A stretch of DNA of 64,000 nt from Coffea arabica (taxonomy: Eukaryota; Streptophyta; Magnoliopsida; Gentianales; Rubiaceae): positions 1,242,501 through 1,306,500 of the forward strand of contig NC_092317.1 in assembly GCF_036785885.1 (NCBI RefSeq), given 5' to 3'. Positions 1-12,600 of this stretch are shown in pieces. The stretch's first letter is position 1, and each line of letters begins with the position of its first letter. A program made the translations under genes and the position numbers. The notes under the pieces were generated by a model. The model ran no database searches, was not told the DNA's origin, and saw only the letters and a list, made by a program, of their open reading frames with translations.

Positions 1-700
1 TTTACTATATAATTACACATTGTTGAAAGTAAATTACATCACGTGCATACAAAATTATGTCTCGTGCATTTTACACAAAATTGACCCAATCGGTTTGTGA
101 CAGCCGTTCGAACCCCATTTCCCAGAGAGATAGACACTGCACTGCAGATTTGGATAAGAAATCTAGTCCAGCACTAAGTACATTTTAATAAATAAACAGA
201 AACTCTTTCCACAAAAGTAGTATTACGCCTACCAGCAACAGAGTGCCATGGCTGTGGTGGTAGAATTAATTATGAGGGTCGGCGGCTTAAGGGTAATGTC
301 ACAATATATTACTACTAGCAAATTCACCTGCGGGGCTTTTGAACTTCCATGTTTTAAATATCCATACGTCACAAAACACGACAAGAAAACCTGGACACCA
401 ACATTAAACTAATAACAAAAAAAATAAAAGAATCCTAAATTCGATCTGATAATACGTCTATTATATTATATCCCAGGCAAGAAGTTACTGCTATAGTACT
501 ATAGTAGTATAATCTTGGGAGTTTGGTGGTGGTGGTGGTGGTGCTGTGGTGGTGGGCTGGTAAATCGAGCTTCACCGTTTGTATACCGTATGGTTTTTTG
601 CTTTCCGGATGCAGAGAAGGACGCAGGAAGGAAGCCAGGAAGCCGTGGTTTTAGGCCGTTGAAACAGTATAGAATATTGAATTCTGGTCTAGTCTAGTCT
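1..700. other. Upstream region of the NF-YA gene, no gene supported
   Basis: I see no coding exon here. The stretch is AT-rich and contains a short GGT-rich tract at about 523-556. It probably holds the promoter and perhaps a 5'-untranslated exon of the NF-YA gene, but no TATA box or transcription start can be fixed from sequence alone. The short reading frames here show no recognisable protein. Confidence 0.4.
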
Positions 701-1879
701 ACTAGTACCAGGCAGCAAGGCCGAGAAGATAGGAGTAAGTAATTACAAGCCAAAAGGAGGAAGAAAGAGAAAGCCAGAGTAAATTCGTTGTGCGGTTTGA
801 AGAAAGGAGACATGCCCGACTCCATCACAACAGCAGCAACAACATCTTCAATCTTTACCAAATCCCAAAGGTTCTTCTCCTATCATCTCAATACTAGTGG
901 CGCTACCATTACTACTGCCATTAACTCTTTCCCTCTACTTCTTCAACTACTTTTCTTTTGCTTTTGCATATGGGTTTTCCATTGTTTTAAGAAATCTGCA
1001 CGACTTAGTTTTTTTTTTTTCTTTTTATGTTCACCCTTCATTACTGGCTATTGTGGTTGTGGTTTCTGTGATACTTATACTACCGCCGTTACTGTGATGA
1101 TATTAATGGGCTAGTAGTTAAGTGCTGCATGTTTCATTGGTTATCTGACTCCTTTGTTTTCGTTTCCTTTTTTTGTCCTTTTCCTGCTTCTTGTTGTTTA
1201 ACTCCTCTGGGAAATATATTTTCTGGGTTTTGGTTGTTTGGAACCTTTCAATTCAAAGCATCCACTTTTAAAATAAAAATGGTACCTTTAGGCTTTCTGT
1301 GCCATCCCTCGAGGAGTACAAGAAAAATGGAAAAAATAAGTCTTTTTTTTTTAATTTTTGATATATCACTTACTTCTTTAGGATGGTTGTATTTATCTTT
1401 CATCTGATTTTTTCTCCTCTATGCTGTAAAAAGTCAGAACTTATTTTTCTTTGGGGGCACTATGCTGCTTCCTCTCGTGCAATGCTGGTTTCAGACGGAG
1501 TTATTCACTAGTTCTCTTTAAATCTGATGGTTGGCGTAGTGTCTTGTTTTCAATAAGTTCGTTATCTTGTAAATCCTATGTGGTATCTTATAACCTCTGA
1601 TTTAGCTGACCAATTTTTTTTTTTCCTTTTGGGGGAGGGGTTAAAAAAAATGGGATATGAAGGATGAACCTCTACCGTGATACATGTCATGCATTTGCAT
1701 TGTCTAGAATTATCAGAATGTGAACTTCTGCTGATTAGCATTTGTTTTGTGTAGTTTTACTGTATGGCTGCAAGAATTAGCTTTTCAACGTGTGGCCACT
1801 CTCGTATGAAAATATTGAATGCCTTTTGCCATTTTCTGAAAAATACGTATTTCAGCCTTCAGGAGGATTCTGACAGCAA

Positions 1880-1884
<5 letters not shown>

Positions 1885-1915
<31 letters not shown>
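1885..1915 (+). repeat. (TG)n microsatellite
   Basis: An uninterrupted TG dinucleotide run of about 31 nt lies upstream of the first NF-YA coding exon, probably inside the 5'UTR intron. It is likely length-variable between individuals. Confidence 0.9.
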
Positions 1916-1919
<4 letters not shown>

Positions 1920-2271
1920 AATCTCCCTCTTTATATTAAACTGAATCTTTGGAAAAGGAAAAATGCATTATCCATGATTCAAAAATGTAGAGGACAGGCA
2001 TAGCAGGTGATGGTCCTAATTGTAATTGTCTTAGGATAATGTAAATAATCCTTGCTTGTTGAATCAAATACTTGTCATTTGGAATGTTATTGTGGTTAAG
2101 GCTGTTGAGTCTACTACTTTGATTTAACTATTCTAAGGAAATATTTGCTTGGCCTTTTTTAACTTCATCAGCAGGTAAACTGGTTGCAGTTAGTACCGTA
2201 AAATTAACATAAGTTGAAGATAGTTTATTTAGCAATTTTGGTGCACTAAGTAACATTCGCAATTCTGCAGA

Positions 2272-5200
2272 ATGCAGGACTTGCTGAAGGGGGATGATCT
2301 TAACAATGCTCGCATGATGGCCCCATGTGTTGATGATAGCCAGTCTTGGTGGACTTCTACTAACTCACAAGGGCAACAGTCATCTCTGTCAAGAAATTTA
2401 ACTTTTAAAGCAGCATCTCCAGTGGAATGCTTTCAGGGTAATAAGCAGTTGGGTTTTCACTTTCAAGATCAAGAATCGTCTTCCACTCAGTCAACTGGTC
2501 AATCTTGCCCGGAAGTTGCTAGTATGGAAAATGAAAAATACAGAAAAAATATTACATCGGTTCAGCCAGGTAAATTAATTGAGCTTTTACTTTTTGTTTT
2601 GTTGAAGTTTAGTTCTACATGTGCTATCTAAAGCTGAATAGAGATGTTGCAAAGGAAGACAAATTGAATTTGTAAAATCTGCTGTAGTGTAGTACATATT
2701 CTGATTGGTCCTCTCAGTGATGTTAACTAGTATATTAGCAAGTTGTGAATCCAATTGATTTAGCAAGGTTGGTACTAGTTTAAATATCAAATCACAACCT
2801 AAAAATTGTTGAGGATAGAAAAGAAAAGAAATAAACCATATTAGGACCATGCATCTTGCTACTTTAAATATTGCCTAAGTCATGCAAATAGAGAGGCAAT
2901 TTCGTTGTAGTGAACTTGTGGCCAACTTGCCATCAGTCTCTGTAAAACAATCTTAGTATGCCTGGCTGCCTTTTTGTCGCAACATATGTCAAGAGAAACA
3001 AATTTGTCATAGACTAGTTCTAGTCTATGATTTGGTGGGTATTACCAATTTTGCAGTATTCTTCCTCTTCTTCTTCCTTGGAACTAAGATGCTTTTTCTT
3101 TAAACCATGCTGTTTTTTTTTTCACTAGAGGTTTGATGAATGTGATCAATATGTAAAAGCTTTGTTTATGTTTGGGACAACTCAACGAAGCATTTATCCC
3201 ATGTATATGAGATCATATACAGAATATGTTGTTCTCATTTAGCTCTTTTTCTGGCTGGTCATCTAGATTCATTAATGCTTGCTCTATAGAGACAAGATCA
3301 TATGTTTGCTTGCATTCTCCTTTTTCAGAATTTTACCATGTTAATCAGGAGGTCATTTTTTGCCAGCCAGCTTATTCCTTGAAGTTCTTTTGCAATTATT
3401 TTTGTCATCTTAAGCCATATTTTTTTATTCTCTACTTATCTTACTCTTAGTTGTGAATGAAATTAATCATTTCCTTACCTTCTCTTGCTAGAATGCAGAC
3501 AAAATTCTAACTTGACTGTCACGCTCTTGCACCATTATCATTCTTCTATCCAAGCTTGGGTTTGGTTTTCTCCTAGTAACAAGCACAGAAAGATCATCAG
3601 ACACTGTGCATATTATGATGGCATTATCTTACTTTGGTTAAACAATGTGTTAAGCAAACTGTTTATGCTCATATACATGTGCACAATATTAACTAAATCT
3701 TTTATGCATAGAAATAGATCACCATCCAGTGTTGTGCTAAAGCATTTTGAGAATTGACTTATAAATTTACACTTTAATGAGGAAACTTGGGAGAAATTTC
3801 CTCCCATGCACGTCTCACTTTATGGTCTTTGTGCATAGAGAATTGGTGCTTCATTTTATGCTAATAGCTCATTTATAAAATGATTATAGTCAGATGAGGT
3901 GATTACTGTTTCTTGAGTGGTTTTAGAAATGATCGAAGTATTAGATACAAAACATATGTGCTTGTCAGTGTTACAATCTATAAATGCTTTTATTGGATTT
4001 TCTGCTATTGCTTGATGAGCAGGCAAATCGGATGTCCAAAGTCATACAAGGCATGTTTTCTGTCATTTAAATCTCTTATGTTATATTGCTTTATTCTTCC
4101 TGATGAAAACAATTGTAAATCATACCTTTTGTTTTTGTGAACATTCCGCACTTTCAGACATGCTGTATTATCTTAGAGGAGTTAATTTCATACAAAACTT
4201 AATGAACAAGATGTTGAGCTTCCGATTTGATGTTGTCTGTCTAAACAAAATATGAACATACTTGTGAAAAATGTGAGATGGGAAGTCTTTTGTTCATTTC
4301 ATATGGATGTTTTCCTTTGACTACAAAGGAATACTACTCGCAGTTGACAATATATAATGTTTTGAAAAGAAAGGTGGAACCTCTGGAATCACTATATTAG
4401 GTAAATTTGGAAAGAAAGTAGAGAATGTATGACAGTGAGACACCAGTACTTTTTAAATTTTTTGCATATAATCCGTTAGTTTTTGTTTTTGTCTTTGTTT
4501 TTTTTTTTTGTTTTTTTTGTTTTTTTAAGTTTGGGTTGAGGTGCAACTGGTAGGTAAAAGCATTCTATGAAAGTGGATGTCATGATTAAAAGATCCCCTC
4601 TTGAAAATAAGACATTTAATTTGTAAAAAAGTGAATAAATGGAATTTCTTCAAATGATAGCTTTCTATTTATCGTCTTCCACTTTTGCATTGATCTTTAA
4701 TTGCCTGGTGTGTAAGTTTTTTATTTTTTGTTTTATATTTTTGGTTTGTGCAGGCTGGTGTGGATTGCATGCAAAGCCTGAAGAGGACCCAAGTAAATCA
4801 AGTGTTTTATTTCAGGATTACATTTTTCCTTGTTCATCAATTGATTACAGGCAACATGTAAGTCAATTGATGTAGTTTTCTGACATTTATCTGGAGTATT
4901 GGATGAGCTTTCAAGTAGTGACAATGTGCTTGTATACTTTCTGTAGGCAACCTATCCTTTTAATTACACTGATCCATACAATCATGGGCTAGTTGCTGCT
5001 TATGGCCCTCATTCTGTGGTAAGTGCAACAACAGACTATCACTCTATCATTGATTTTATGTAACTAATTGCAGATTTATGTGTTAGTTGGCGTGAATGTT
5101 TAAGAATGCATCCTTTTAATTCAAACAACTATAATCATTGTGGACAAGAAAGACTCTCCTCCCTTGGTCCTTTTTTTCCTCAAACTTCATACCTTTGAAC

Positions 5201-6678
5201 TTACAAAATACATACATAATAAAGGAGATAAAGCTTTCAGATTCATGGGGAGATAAGGGGTGGCAGTAGATTAGTATTGGAGCTTGATTCACTATCTTCT
5301 TTTTTTTTTTTTTTAAATGATACTGTATTCTTTACACTGCATCTTTCTTCCTATTTTTGTCCATATTCTTGTTTACCAGATGTGTGTTGCCTACTGGAAA
5401 GCATGGGTGATAGATAAATGGGGAAAGTTACTATGGTTGATATGATTCTTCTATTGGTCAATGCCTGGGTCATTTTCAGTGGTAGTATAATTTGCTTCTT
5501 AATTCTTCTTGGAGGTGGAATATGTGTTGAAGTGTTGCACTAGCTCTGCAAAATTTTCAAGGTTCAGCACATAGTCTACATTAGTGCTGTGCCATTTCAT
5601 TCTTTTTTTAACCTTTTTTCCCACTTTGCATCTCCTTTCTTTTTATGCTTATGCTTTTCCTGTCCAAAAGATTCTCGTGGAACAGAAAAGTGCTATCTTT
5701 GATATTATTCAAATTAATGGTAGCTTGTTTTTTAGGATCTAGACTTTCACCAATACTGCAAAATTAATTGTGATAAGATGAGATTATCATTGTTAACAAC
5801 TTAACATCACGAGCATTTAAGCAACTAGGAAGTTGCCTATTTTTTTTTATCAAGTGGGCTCTTTGGTTCTGGATTCCCCAACCCAGGGGCTTGTCCTAAT
5901 GATTTTATTCATCTTTTGTGAAATAGTTATTGACCTGCACTGCTATATGAGATGGAGAAAATTTTTTGACTTACTGCCTAAGCCGTGTTTCTTGATGATA
6001 TACTTTCCATTTATAACTGATCAGGTACATTCCCAAATGATGGGCATGACACCTATTCGTGTGCCGCTTCCTCTCGATGCTGCACAAGATGAGCCTATAT
6101 TTGTGAATGCAAAGCAGTTCAAAGCAATTATGAGGCGTAGAGAATCGCGTGCCAAGCAAGAGGCTCAAAACAATCTGTCAAAAAATCGAAAGGTTGGTAT
6201 ACAATAGCTTCTATTTCCTCTCTGCATGGGGGCATGGTTCTACCACTGGTTGACCAGATGCATCAAAAATTGGCTAATAGTTTCTATTTCTGAAAAATGT
6301 GTTTAGCCTTATCTCCACGAGTCTCGGCATCGTCATGCTTTAAATAGAGCAAGAGGTTCTGGCGGTCGTTTTCTGAATACAAAGGAACTGCAGGAGTCCA
6401 AGGCCGTTGCCAAGACCAATGACAAAGAAACCTCCGGTTCCTTGCAGCTCCAGTTGAACATGGAAACAACGGAACCTGAAGTTTGTCAGACAGGAAATAA
6501 AAAGGATGGGATCTCCATCACTGCCTGCTCGGACATCACAAGTGCTTCAAATGGTGATGATGCCCTCCAGCGTCAAGACTTCAGGTTCTCTGGGTATCGA
6601 CCTCATGTTGGTAGTTTCGTAGCCAGTGGTGGGAGTGGTAGAACTGGTGGCGTTCAGCAGTTCCTCTCAATCCGCTGA
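2272..6678 (+). CDS. NF-YA: Nuclear transcription factor Y subunit A (NF-YA, HAP2/CBF-B)
   Basis: This is the DNA-contacting subunit of the nuclear CCAAT-box trimer NF-YA/B/C. Traced coding exons are 2272-2569, 4754-4857, 4947-5018, 6025-6192 and 6307-6678; all junctions are GT-AG, keep frame, and predict 337 aa. The N-terminus is Gln/Ser-rich with the FQDQESSSTQSTGQS box, seen in NF-YA3/8-type proteins. The core begins near residue 182 (EPIFVNAKQ): the A1 helix that binds NF-YB/C has RRRESRAKQEA, and the A2 DNA-recognition segment RKPYLHESRHRHAL...RARGSGGRFLNT is intact. The usual KQY of A1 is KQF here. A splice acceptor (CTGCAG) ends at 2270, directly before the ATG, so at least one 5'UTR intron exists; its upstream exon, probably near 700-880, was not fixed. 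The 3'UTR carries a miR169 site, so post-transcriptional control is expected. Confidence 0.95.
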
Positions 6679-6749
6679 TGAGATTGGGGAGTCAAACTTA
6701 CAGCTGTCCATGACTCGGCACTTCTCTGAGGATATGGCTGCTGGTAAAA

Positions 6750-6770
6750 GTGGGAAGTCATCCTTGGCTG
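6750..6770 (+). promoter_or_regulatory. miR169 target site in the NF-YA 3'UTR
   Basis: The 3' 19 nt, GGGAAGTCATCCTTGGCTG, pair with plant miR169 (about 18 of 21 positions, counted against the canonical miR169 sequence recalled from the family). The mismatches lie at the end facing the miRNA 3' end, where they are tolerated. The site begins 71 nt after the stop codon, the usual place for miR169 sites in NF-YA mRNAs. Known biology: miR169 lowers NF-YA mRNA and is itself reduced in drought or low nitrogen. Confidence 0.9.
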
Positions 6771-7066
6771 TTTGGTTTGGTAATATTGTAGTGCATCTTC
6801 GCGTACAAAAGTAGCTTCATTGCGTGCATGGTTTCTGGAAGTTGTTTTTAAAACAAGAAGGCTTCATCAGAATGATATGATGAGTGGCTACTGTTATAAT
6901 TCACTCAACTATTTGCAAAAGAGCACTTCAGTTGCTAATGGGTGGTAATGCTTTCTGTTCAGGGTTTGAGGTTGAAATGACGTAGTGGCTTTAAAGGCTT
7001 AGAGCCTGTCTGCTTACTCTCCCTGTTGGTTGGTCGTTGGCCGTTGGGTATAAAGATGCGGCTTTC

Positions 7067-7072
7067 AATAAA
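7067..7072 (+). terminator. Probable NF-YA polyadenylation signal AATAAA
   Basis: A canonical AATAAA lies about 390 nt after the NF-YA stop, followed by A-rich sequence. It is a plausible 3'-end signal, but plant poly(A) signals are loose, so the cleavage site is not defined. Confidence 0.4.
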
Positions 7073-7843
7073 TGATAGCATGAAAAAAGAATTATGGCAC
7101 CAAAAAAAAAGGAGAAAATCTAATAGATAATCAATAAAAATTTGGCATTGTTACTGTAAAAGATTATCATATTTTTGCCGTTCTAATCATTCAAATTTGG
7201 TATATGGCTTGCTTGGGTACTCCTTTTTTGGCGAAATATTTCTCATCTGTATTTTTCAGTTACTTTTTTATTTTTACAACAAACTAATAAACTCACATGC
7301 ATAAATAGTATTATAAAAAGTGCTACAATGTTATTTTGAAATAATTTTGAAATAATCTTCTATCATAATAAACAGCCAGCGTGCCATTTTTCTTCTAAAA
7401 TTATAGTTGTGTCAAAACTTGAAAAGAAGGGCAGAAAAAACCTACATCACCCTTGAACTTTAAGTTTGTAATTTTTAACCTTCCAACTATTGAATGAATG
7501 CTTTTTCAACTCAACTACTAGGAATGCATTTTTTTTTTGTGTTTTGGTAATAAAAGGGACTATATAATGAAAAAACTTAAGTTATAGGTACAAAACGAGG
7601 GAAGCAAATTCTTTTAATATCTGCATCTACTAGATTTCTCAAATGAGGAAGGAAACTTTCATAATACACAAGATTGGTATCTTACTGAACATCCAGTTTC
7701 GTCAATCTGTCACTACATTGGTTTGCTTCTTGATAAGCAAGTCTAAGTATGACTTTCAGCAGAGCAAAGATCATGAACCTGCAATCAGAGATAATTGAAG
7801 CATACTCATGAGTTGAGGTATCATGACGAAGTACTAGGAGTAG
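7073..7843. other. Intergenic, AT-rich; a possible old repeat end at about 7440-7530
   Basis: I see no gene here. A short stretch near 7440-7530 (ACCCTTGAACTTTAAG..., AACCTTCCAACTATTG...) resembles the terminal sequence of the neighbouring MULE in style, but I found no matching inverted partner, so it is not called as an element. Confidence 0.4.
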
Positions 7844-7852
7844 CTCGTTTAA

Positions 7853-8926
7853 GAGCAAAATGCTTCAATGACTCTCAAACTATTATGAAATTCAACTTTT
7901 AACCCTCAAACTATTAAGTGATAAGTTTTAGTCCTCTAATTAATTAAAACATTTAATTCTAACCCTTTCGTCAATTTGAGTCGTTATGTTTAACAAAGAT
8001 AAAGGATTCATGAGATGTTAGTTACCCTCAAACTATTATGAAGTTCAACTTTTGACCTTTCAATTATTAACTAATAAGTTCTAACCCTCCAACTAATTAA
8101 AATATATAATTCTATCGTTTCTATCAACTTGAATCATTATATCGAATAGAAACATCTATTGATAAAGAATTTGGACTATGTCCAACCAAGTGTTTGATAA
8201 ATTAAGAAGGTTTAGATACAGTGAGGTAAAGTTTAGAGGAATTTCATCAGAGAATTGATTATTTGAGAAATTTAGAAAATTCAAAATTGAAAGTGAACCA
8301 AAACTTGTTGGAATATTCCCAGAAAATAAATTGTATGCTAGGTTTATGCCATTAAGAGAAGCACATGAACCTAATGATTTTGGAACAATATCAAAAAATG
8401 AGTTAAATTCCAAATGAAGACAAATCAATTAATTCAAGTTGCCTATCGTTACTGGAATTTCTCCATTCAGGGTTTTGGGTTTTACGTTTTCAATTGATTT
8501 TGGTCAAATTCAGTAATTGAAGATTTGGTAAATTACTTTATGAGTCAAATGGGGTAAAATAATTTTACTCTAACACATGTTCTGTGAACACGAAAACACT
8601 CGTCAATTATGCCCTTATCACACATGTGGTGATGTTTTTGTTTGACGTAACGACTCAAATTGACGGAAAAATTAGAATTATATGTTTTAATTAGTTGAAG
8701 GAGTAAAATTTATCAATTAATAGTTAGAGAGTCAAAAGTTAAATTTATAATAGTTTGAGAGCCATTGCTACACGTCATATTATTTTTGTTAAACACAGCA
8801 GCGCAAGTTAACGAAAGGGTTAGAATTATATGTTTTAATTAATTAGAGGACTAAAACTTATCAATTAATAGTTAGAACCAAAAGTTAAATTTTCTAATAG
8901 TTTGAGGGTCGTTGGAACATTTTGCC
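7853..8926. mobile_element. Non-autonomous Mutator-like element (Pack-MULE) with captured LRR kinase fragment
   Basis: The element is 1,074 bp and flanked by a perfect 9-bp direct repeat, CTCGTTTAA (7844-7852 and 8927-8935), the Mutator-type target duplication. Ends are GAGCAAAATG on the left and GGCAAAATG on the right after reverse complement. Terminal inverted repeats are about 290-300 bp (left to about 8150, right from about 8632). Each is built from two diverged tandem subunits that start CTCAAACTATTA. There is no transposase. The interior holds an antisense LRR fragment (see that entry). What I see are the TIRs, the duplication and the cargo; assignment to MULEs rests on these hallmarks. 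Confidence 0.87.
8156..8485 (-). pseudogene. Captured leucine-rich-repeat receptor kinase fragment
   Basis: Reading the minus strand from about 8485, the sequence gives LRR repeats: NGEIPVTIGNL, then an in-frame TAA, then LHLEFNSFFDIVPKSLGSC, INLAYNLFSGNIPTSFGSL and LNFSNNQFSDEIPLNFTSL. This is the plant extracellular 24-residue LRR pattern (xxLxxLxLxxNxFSGxIPxxxG). The style recalls HAIKU2-like subfamily XI receptor kinases, but that finer placement is from memory. No kinase domain, signal peptide or start is present, and a stop breaks the frame. It lies wholly inside the Mutator-like element, so it is most simply transduplicated host sequence. Confidence 0.8.
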
Positions 8927-8935
8927 CTCGTTTAA

Positions 8936-9627
8936 TGTAACGTAGTAATATGTGTCTGCTGTTACCTTTTTCCTTCTTCTCTCTCCTTAAAAAAAAATAT
9001 ATAAAAAACAAGGACTGTGTTGTGCTAGACCGACTTACGGGAGCTTCGATACTGTATTTTGCATTGGGTTGGCAGTTTGGGCCACAGGAGGATTCATGGA
9101 CCTGAAATCTCTAAGAAAACTCAAACCCACAGACACAGAGGGACCGCATTCTACGTAAAGAGAGCCCAAACTCCAAACCTCATAGGAAAGCGGGTTCTGG
9201 ACTCGGACTCATCTCTCGTCCCTCCAATCTAGTTAAACCCGACCACATTCTTCAGATTCAAATCCGCTGGCTCAGCCTCAGCAGTCAGCCCTTAGCCGTC
9301 AGCTCCGCTCCTCAAAAATAAAAAATAAATAAACAAAACAAAACAAAACCTCGCTTGAAAGACCACCTGCCCTTCCTTCATTACGCCATTTCCTTAATTA
9401 CTAGTAACTGGTGCTTCTACGAAAATTTCCAGCTTTAGAGCCTCCTACTTTTCTTGCTAAAATTTTCTTCTCATTTTCCATTTTCTACTCTTCTTTAAAA
9501 TCCCAACAACAAAACCCTCCCCACTTTTCCCATTTGCTTCTAACCGCTACTCTGGAGTACTAGTAGTAGTTTTCGGGGAAAGAATAGAAAAGGTTGAATT
9601 TTGTAAGTGTGTCGTATATTCTTGAAA
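8936..9627 (+). promoter_or_regulatory. Promoter and 5'UTR region of the Alfin-like gene
   Basis: Two site II-type elements lie here: TGGGCC at 9078-9083 and AGCCCA (TGGGCT on the other strand) at 9163-9168. Such motifs bind TCP factors and are common in plant housekeeping promoters. From about 9240 the sequence becomes CT-rich and lacks G runs, as in plant 5' leaders. The transcription start was not located; the site II call is by motif only. Confidence 0.45.
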
Positions 9628-12600
9628 ATGGACGGAGGCTACAATCCGCGAACTGTAGAGGAGGTGTTTAGAGATTTTAAGGGCCGAAGAGCTGGTTTGA
9701 TTAAAGCTCTTACCACTGGTTCGCTCCTTCTGCCTGCCTCTCTCTCTCTCTCTCTCCCTTAATTAAGTATGTTTTTTTTTGTAAAGTTTGCTTTTTTTTT
9801 TCCTCTCTTTTTAACTTTCCGCGTGTTGTTTAATTTTTGTCGCAGATGTTGAAGACTTCTACCAACAGTGTGACCCAGGTATGAGTTCTTGCTTCCTCTA
9901 CCTAAAGTTAGTTATAAATGCGAGAATTTTCAGGTTTTTGCTGTCACGGTGCTATGTTAAAATTCATTAGCTGGGGTGGGAAGGGGAAGGAGAATTCATG
10001 CGATGAGGCTTGAACCCTTGTTTAGACACGAAGAATAAAGACTTTTGACGCATGTCCGCTTTCTTACAGTTTGATGCAATTTACATATCCCGCCAAAAGG
10101 AAAAAAAAAAAAAGAAAAGGAGAAGAAGATGTTATACGCTCAGAATACGCATTATGGACTTCGTCAGAAATGTTAGAAGTTTAAATTTTGCCATTGAGCT
10201 GGAATCGGTTGTTAGAAAGGGGAGGCAGCAGTGGAAGAAAGCAATGAATTTAGTTTTTGGATGGTTGTTCTTCCCTTACCCACCCCCTCCCCAAAAAAAA
10301 AAAAAAACACATATGTGTGTCGATTGTATTTCAATTGTGTGTTGCATGTTTTCAGGAGCGTTTTTCTCATGCTTGACTCTTTTATTGGCTCTTGGTGTCT
10401 TGTGGGAACGGCTGCTATTTTGATTTTTAGTTGTTGAAATCTCCATGTGCAGTGGCATATCTAGTTTAAGAACGATGAGCTTGGAGGAGTAACTCTATCG
10501 ATTAGCCTGTCTTTTTCAAAATTTATGGTGGTTCCTATCGTGGCTGATGTGTTAGTCTTCTTATTTGAAAAGTAGAAATTGCTAATGTCAATTATTCTTT
10601 GACAGTAGTGGAACTTAAATCCCAGTTGTTGTATTTATGTTGTTAGGCATGTTTATGAAACAATGTCATCTCCTTGTTACTGTGTGTGACTATTCCCATA
10701 GAAGTATTGAGGTTAAAGATTTTCATAATTGTAGCCTTGTCTGTTCTTTTGTGCTTTTTCTTCATATTAGGTGGTCTGTTGCTTACTCGGTATTGAAGAG
10801 GCTATGACTTGAAATTGCTCAGCCACGATGACTGCCAAACTCAATTTTATAGGTCCCTTTTATCTGTGCATGGGTTTTTCTTTCTAGTTTTTATTTGTTG
10901 GATATAGACAATCATATCTTGTTCTTCAAAGGAACTTATCTATGCGCAGCCCTAGTCCTTGCCTTTATGTTTTAGCATTAGGTTTATGTTTTAAAGTTTT
11001 AATAAATGTCTTGTAATTAAAGCTTTGGCTTGTTACCTTGACATGGAGTCTACTATTCTTCTGTGTATATTACACGGGATAGTCAGCCGTGTAATTTGCA
11101 TTTGGTCTATTTTTTTTTTCTTGGTGCATGAGAATTATTGTAATAGTAAGTTTAACTTTTGAAATGTATGGGTGTAGAGAAAGAGAATTTGTGCTTGTAT
11201 GGTTTCCCAAGTGAGCATTGGGAGGTCAATTTGCCTGCAGAAGAAGTTCCTCCTGAGCTACCTGAACCAGCTTTGGGGATCAACTTTGCTAGAGATGGTA
11301 TGCAAGAAAAAGACTGGTTATCTTTGGTTGCTGTCCACAGTGATGCATGGTTGCTGGCCGTTGCCTTTTACTTTGGTGCTAGATTTGGGTTTGATAAAGC
11401 AGACAGGTACGTGTTTATTGACTTCTTGCTTTCATCAAAGAGCTTAAAGCTTTTGCAAATTTTAACAGCTAGCAAATTCATAGATTTCAGACTTTCAAAA
11501 TATTTTAAGTGGTTCATGGACTTTTAGTTTCTTGGGGTATACAATAAACTCAATAATATTTCAGTTGTTAGCATCTAGCTGTGTAATATTGTTTGGATTT
11601 TGTCAGTTTAATCTTCTAGCATTTGAGTATCATTCAGCCAATGGTTATTTGCTGACCTTAGCTGCTTATCCTGCAAAGATTCTAAACTCGCAAAAAGGCA
11701 ACCAGTGAATTTTGTTGAGCATAAAGAATTTTAAATAGGCTAAAGTTTATGCTCATGTCCTGATTATAATTCAGGTCTACTTTGCAATGCCACAGACAAT
11801 ATCGTATTTGTTTGATGTAGACAATTGACTACCTTCTGGTGGATTCACTTGGTTTCTCATAAATAGCTGCTGGGGGAGCAAATTCAAAATGGTACATTGC
11901 TCTCCACTGTCTTGAGTTTGGGCGCTTCATTCGCGGATGCATGTCAATTTTTTATTCTCTGTTTTTTTTTACAAGGAATAAGTTTTCATCTGTAGTTAGT
12001 GTCACCTGGGAAGAATTTCTATCCACTGGATTACCACCTTCTCATGGCTGCTGTGTTATCAAAGGGCCAAATTTTATTTTTGGACTGTAGGTGAGAGTGG
12101 TTACCTCACACATTCTTATTATCTGAAGGGGCTAAATAGACAAGGACAAAGGTGCAGTTCGTGGGTGATCATTAATTAAAAGTTCATGTAGATACATATT
12201 AGGTTCCTCGAAGATTTGAATTTTGATGCTATATTGCTCATATCTTCACTTCAACCACCTTCTCAGCCAAGTCAGCATGCCCCTTGCTTGAAATGTTAAA
12301 ATTCGTTTGACATAATCAGAGAATTATATTAGAATGTTCATCTGACAATGAAACTAAGCTACTTATCAGATTTCTTGTAAGTTCCTCATTATAGTAGGTT
12401 CTTTTGAGGTTGCATTGCATGTGTTGCTTGAAGGACAGTAGCAGTTTTGCTTCCTTAAGTATTGACAAGCTGTATTGCAGTCTTCCTGATCTTCAGAAGC
12501 AGCAAATTTTGCTCTCATATTCTTGATCCTGTACTCGATGCTACACATCATTTCAGTTTTGACACATTGAGTCTCTGCTGTAACCAGCAAGAAGCCTGAA

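Noticed and set aside
788..1114. 108-codon open frame upstream of NF-YA
   Set aside because: The peptide is a low-complexity Phe/Leu/Cys-rich string through T-rich DNA with no known domain; at most it is an upstream frame in the 5' leader.
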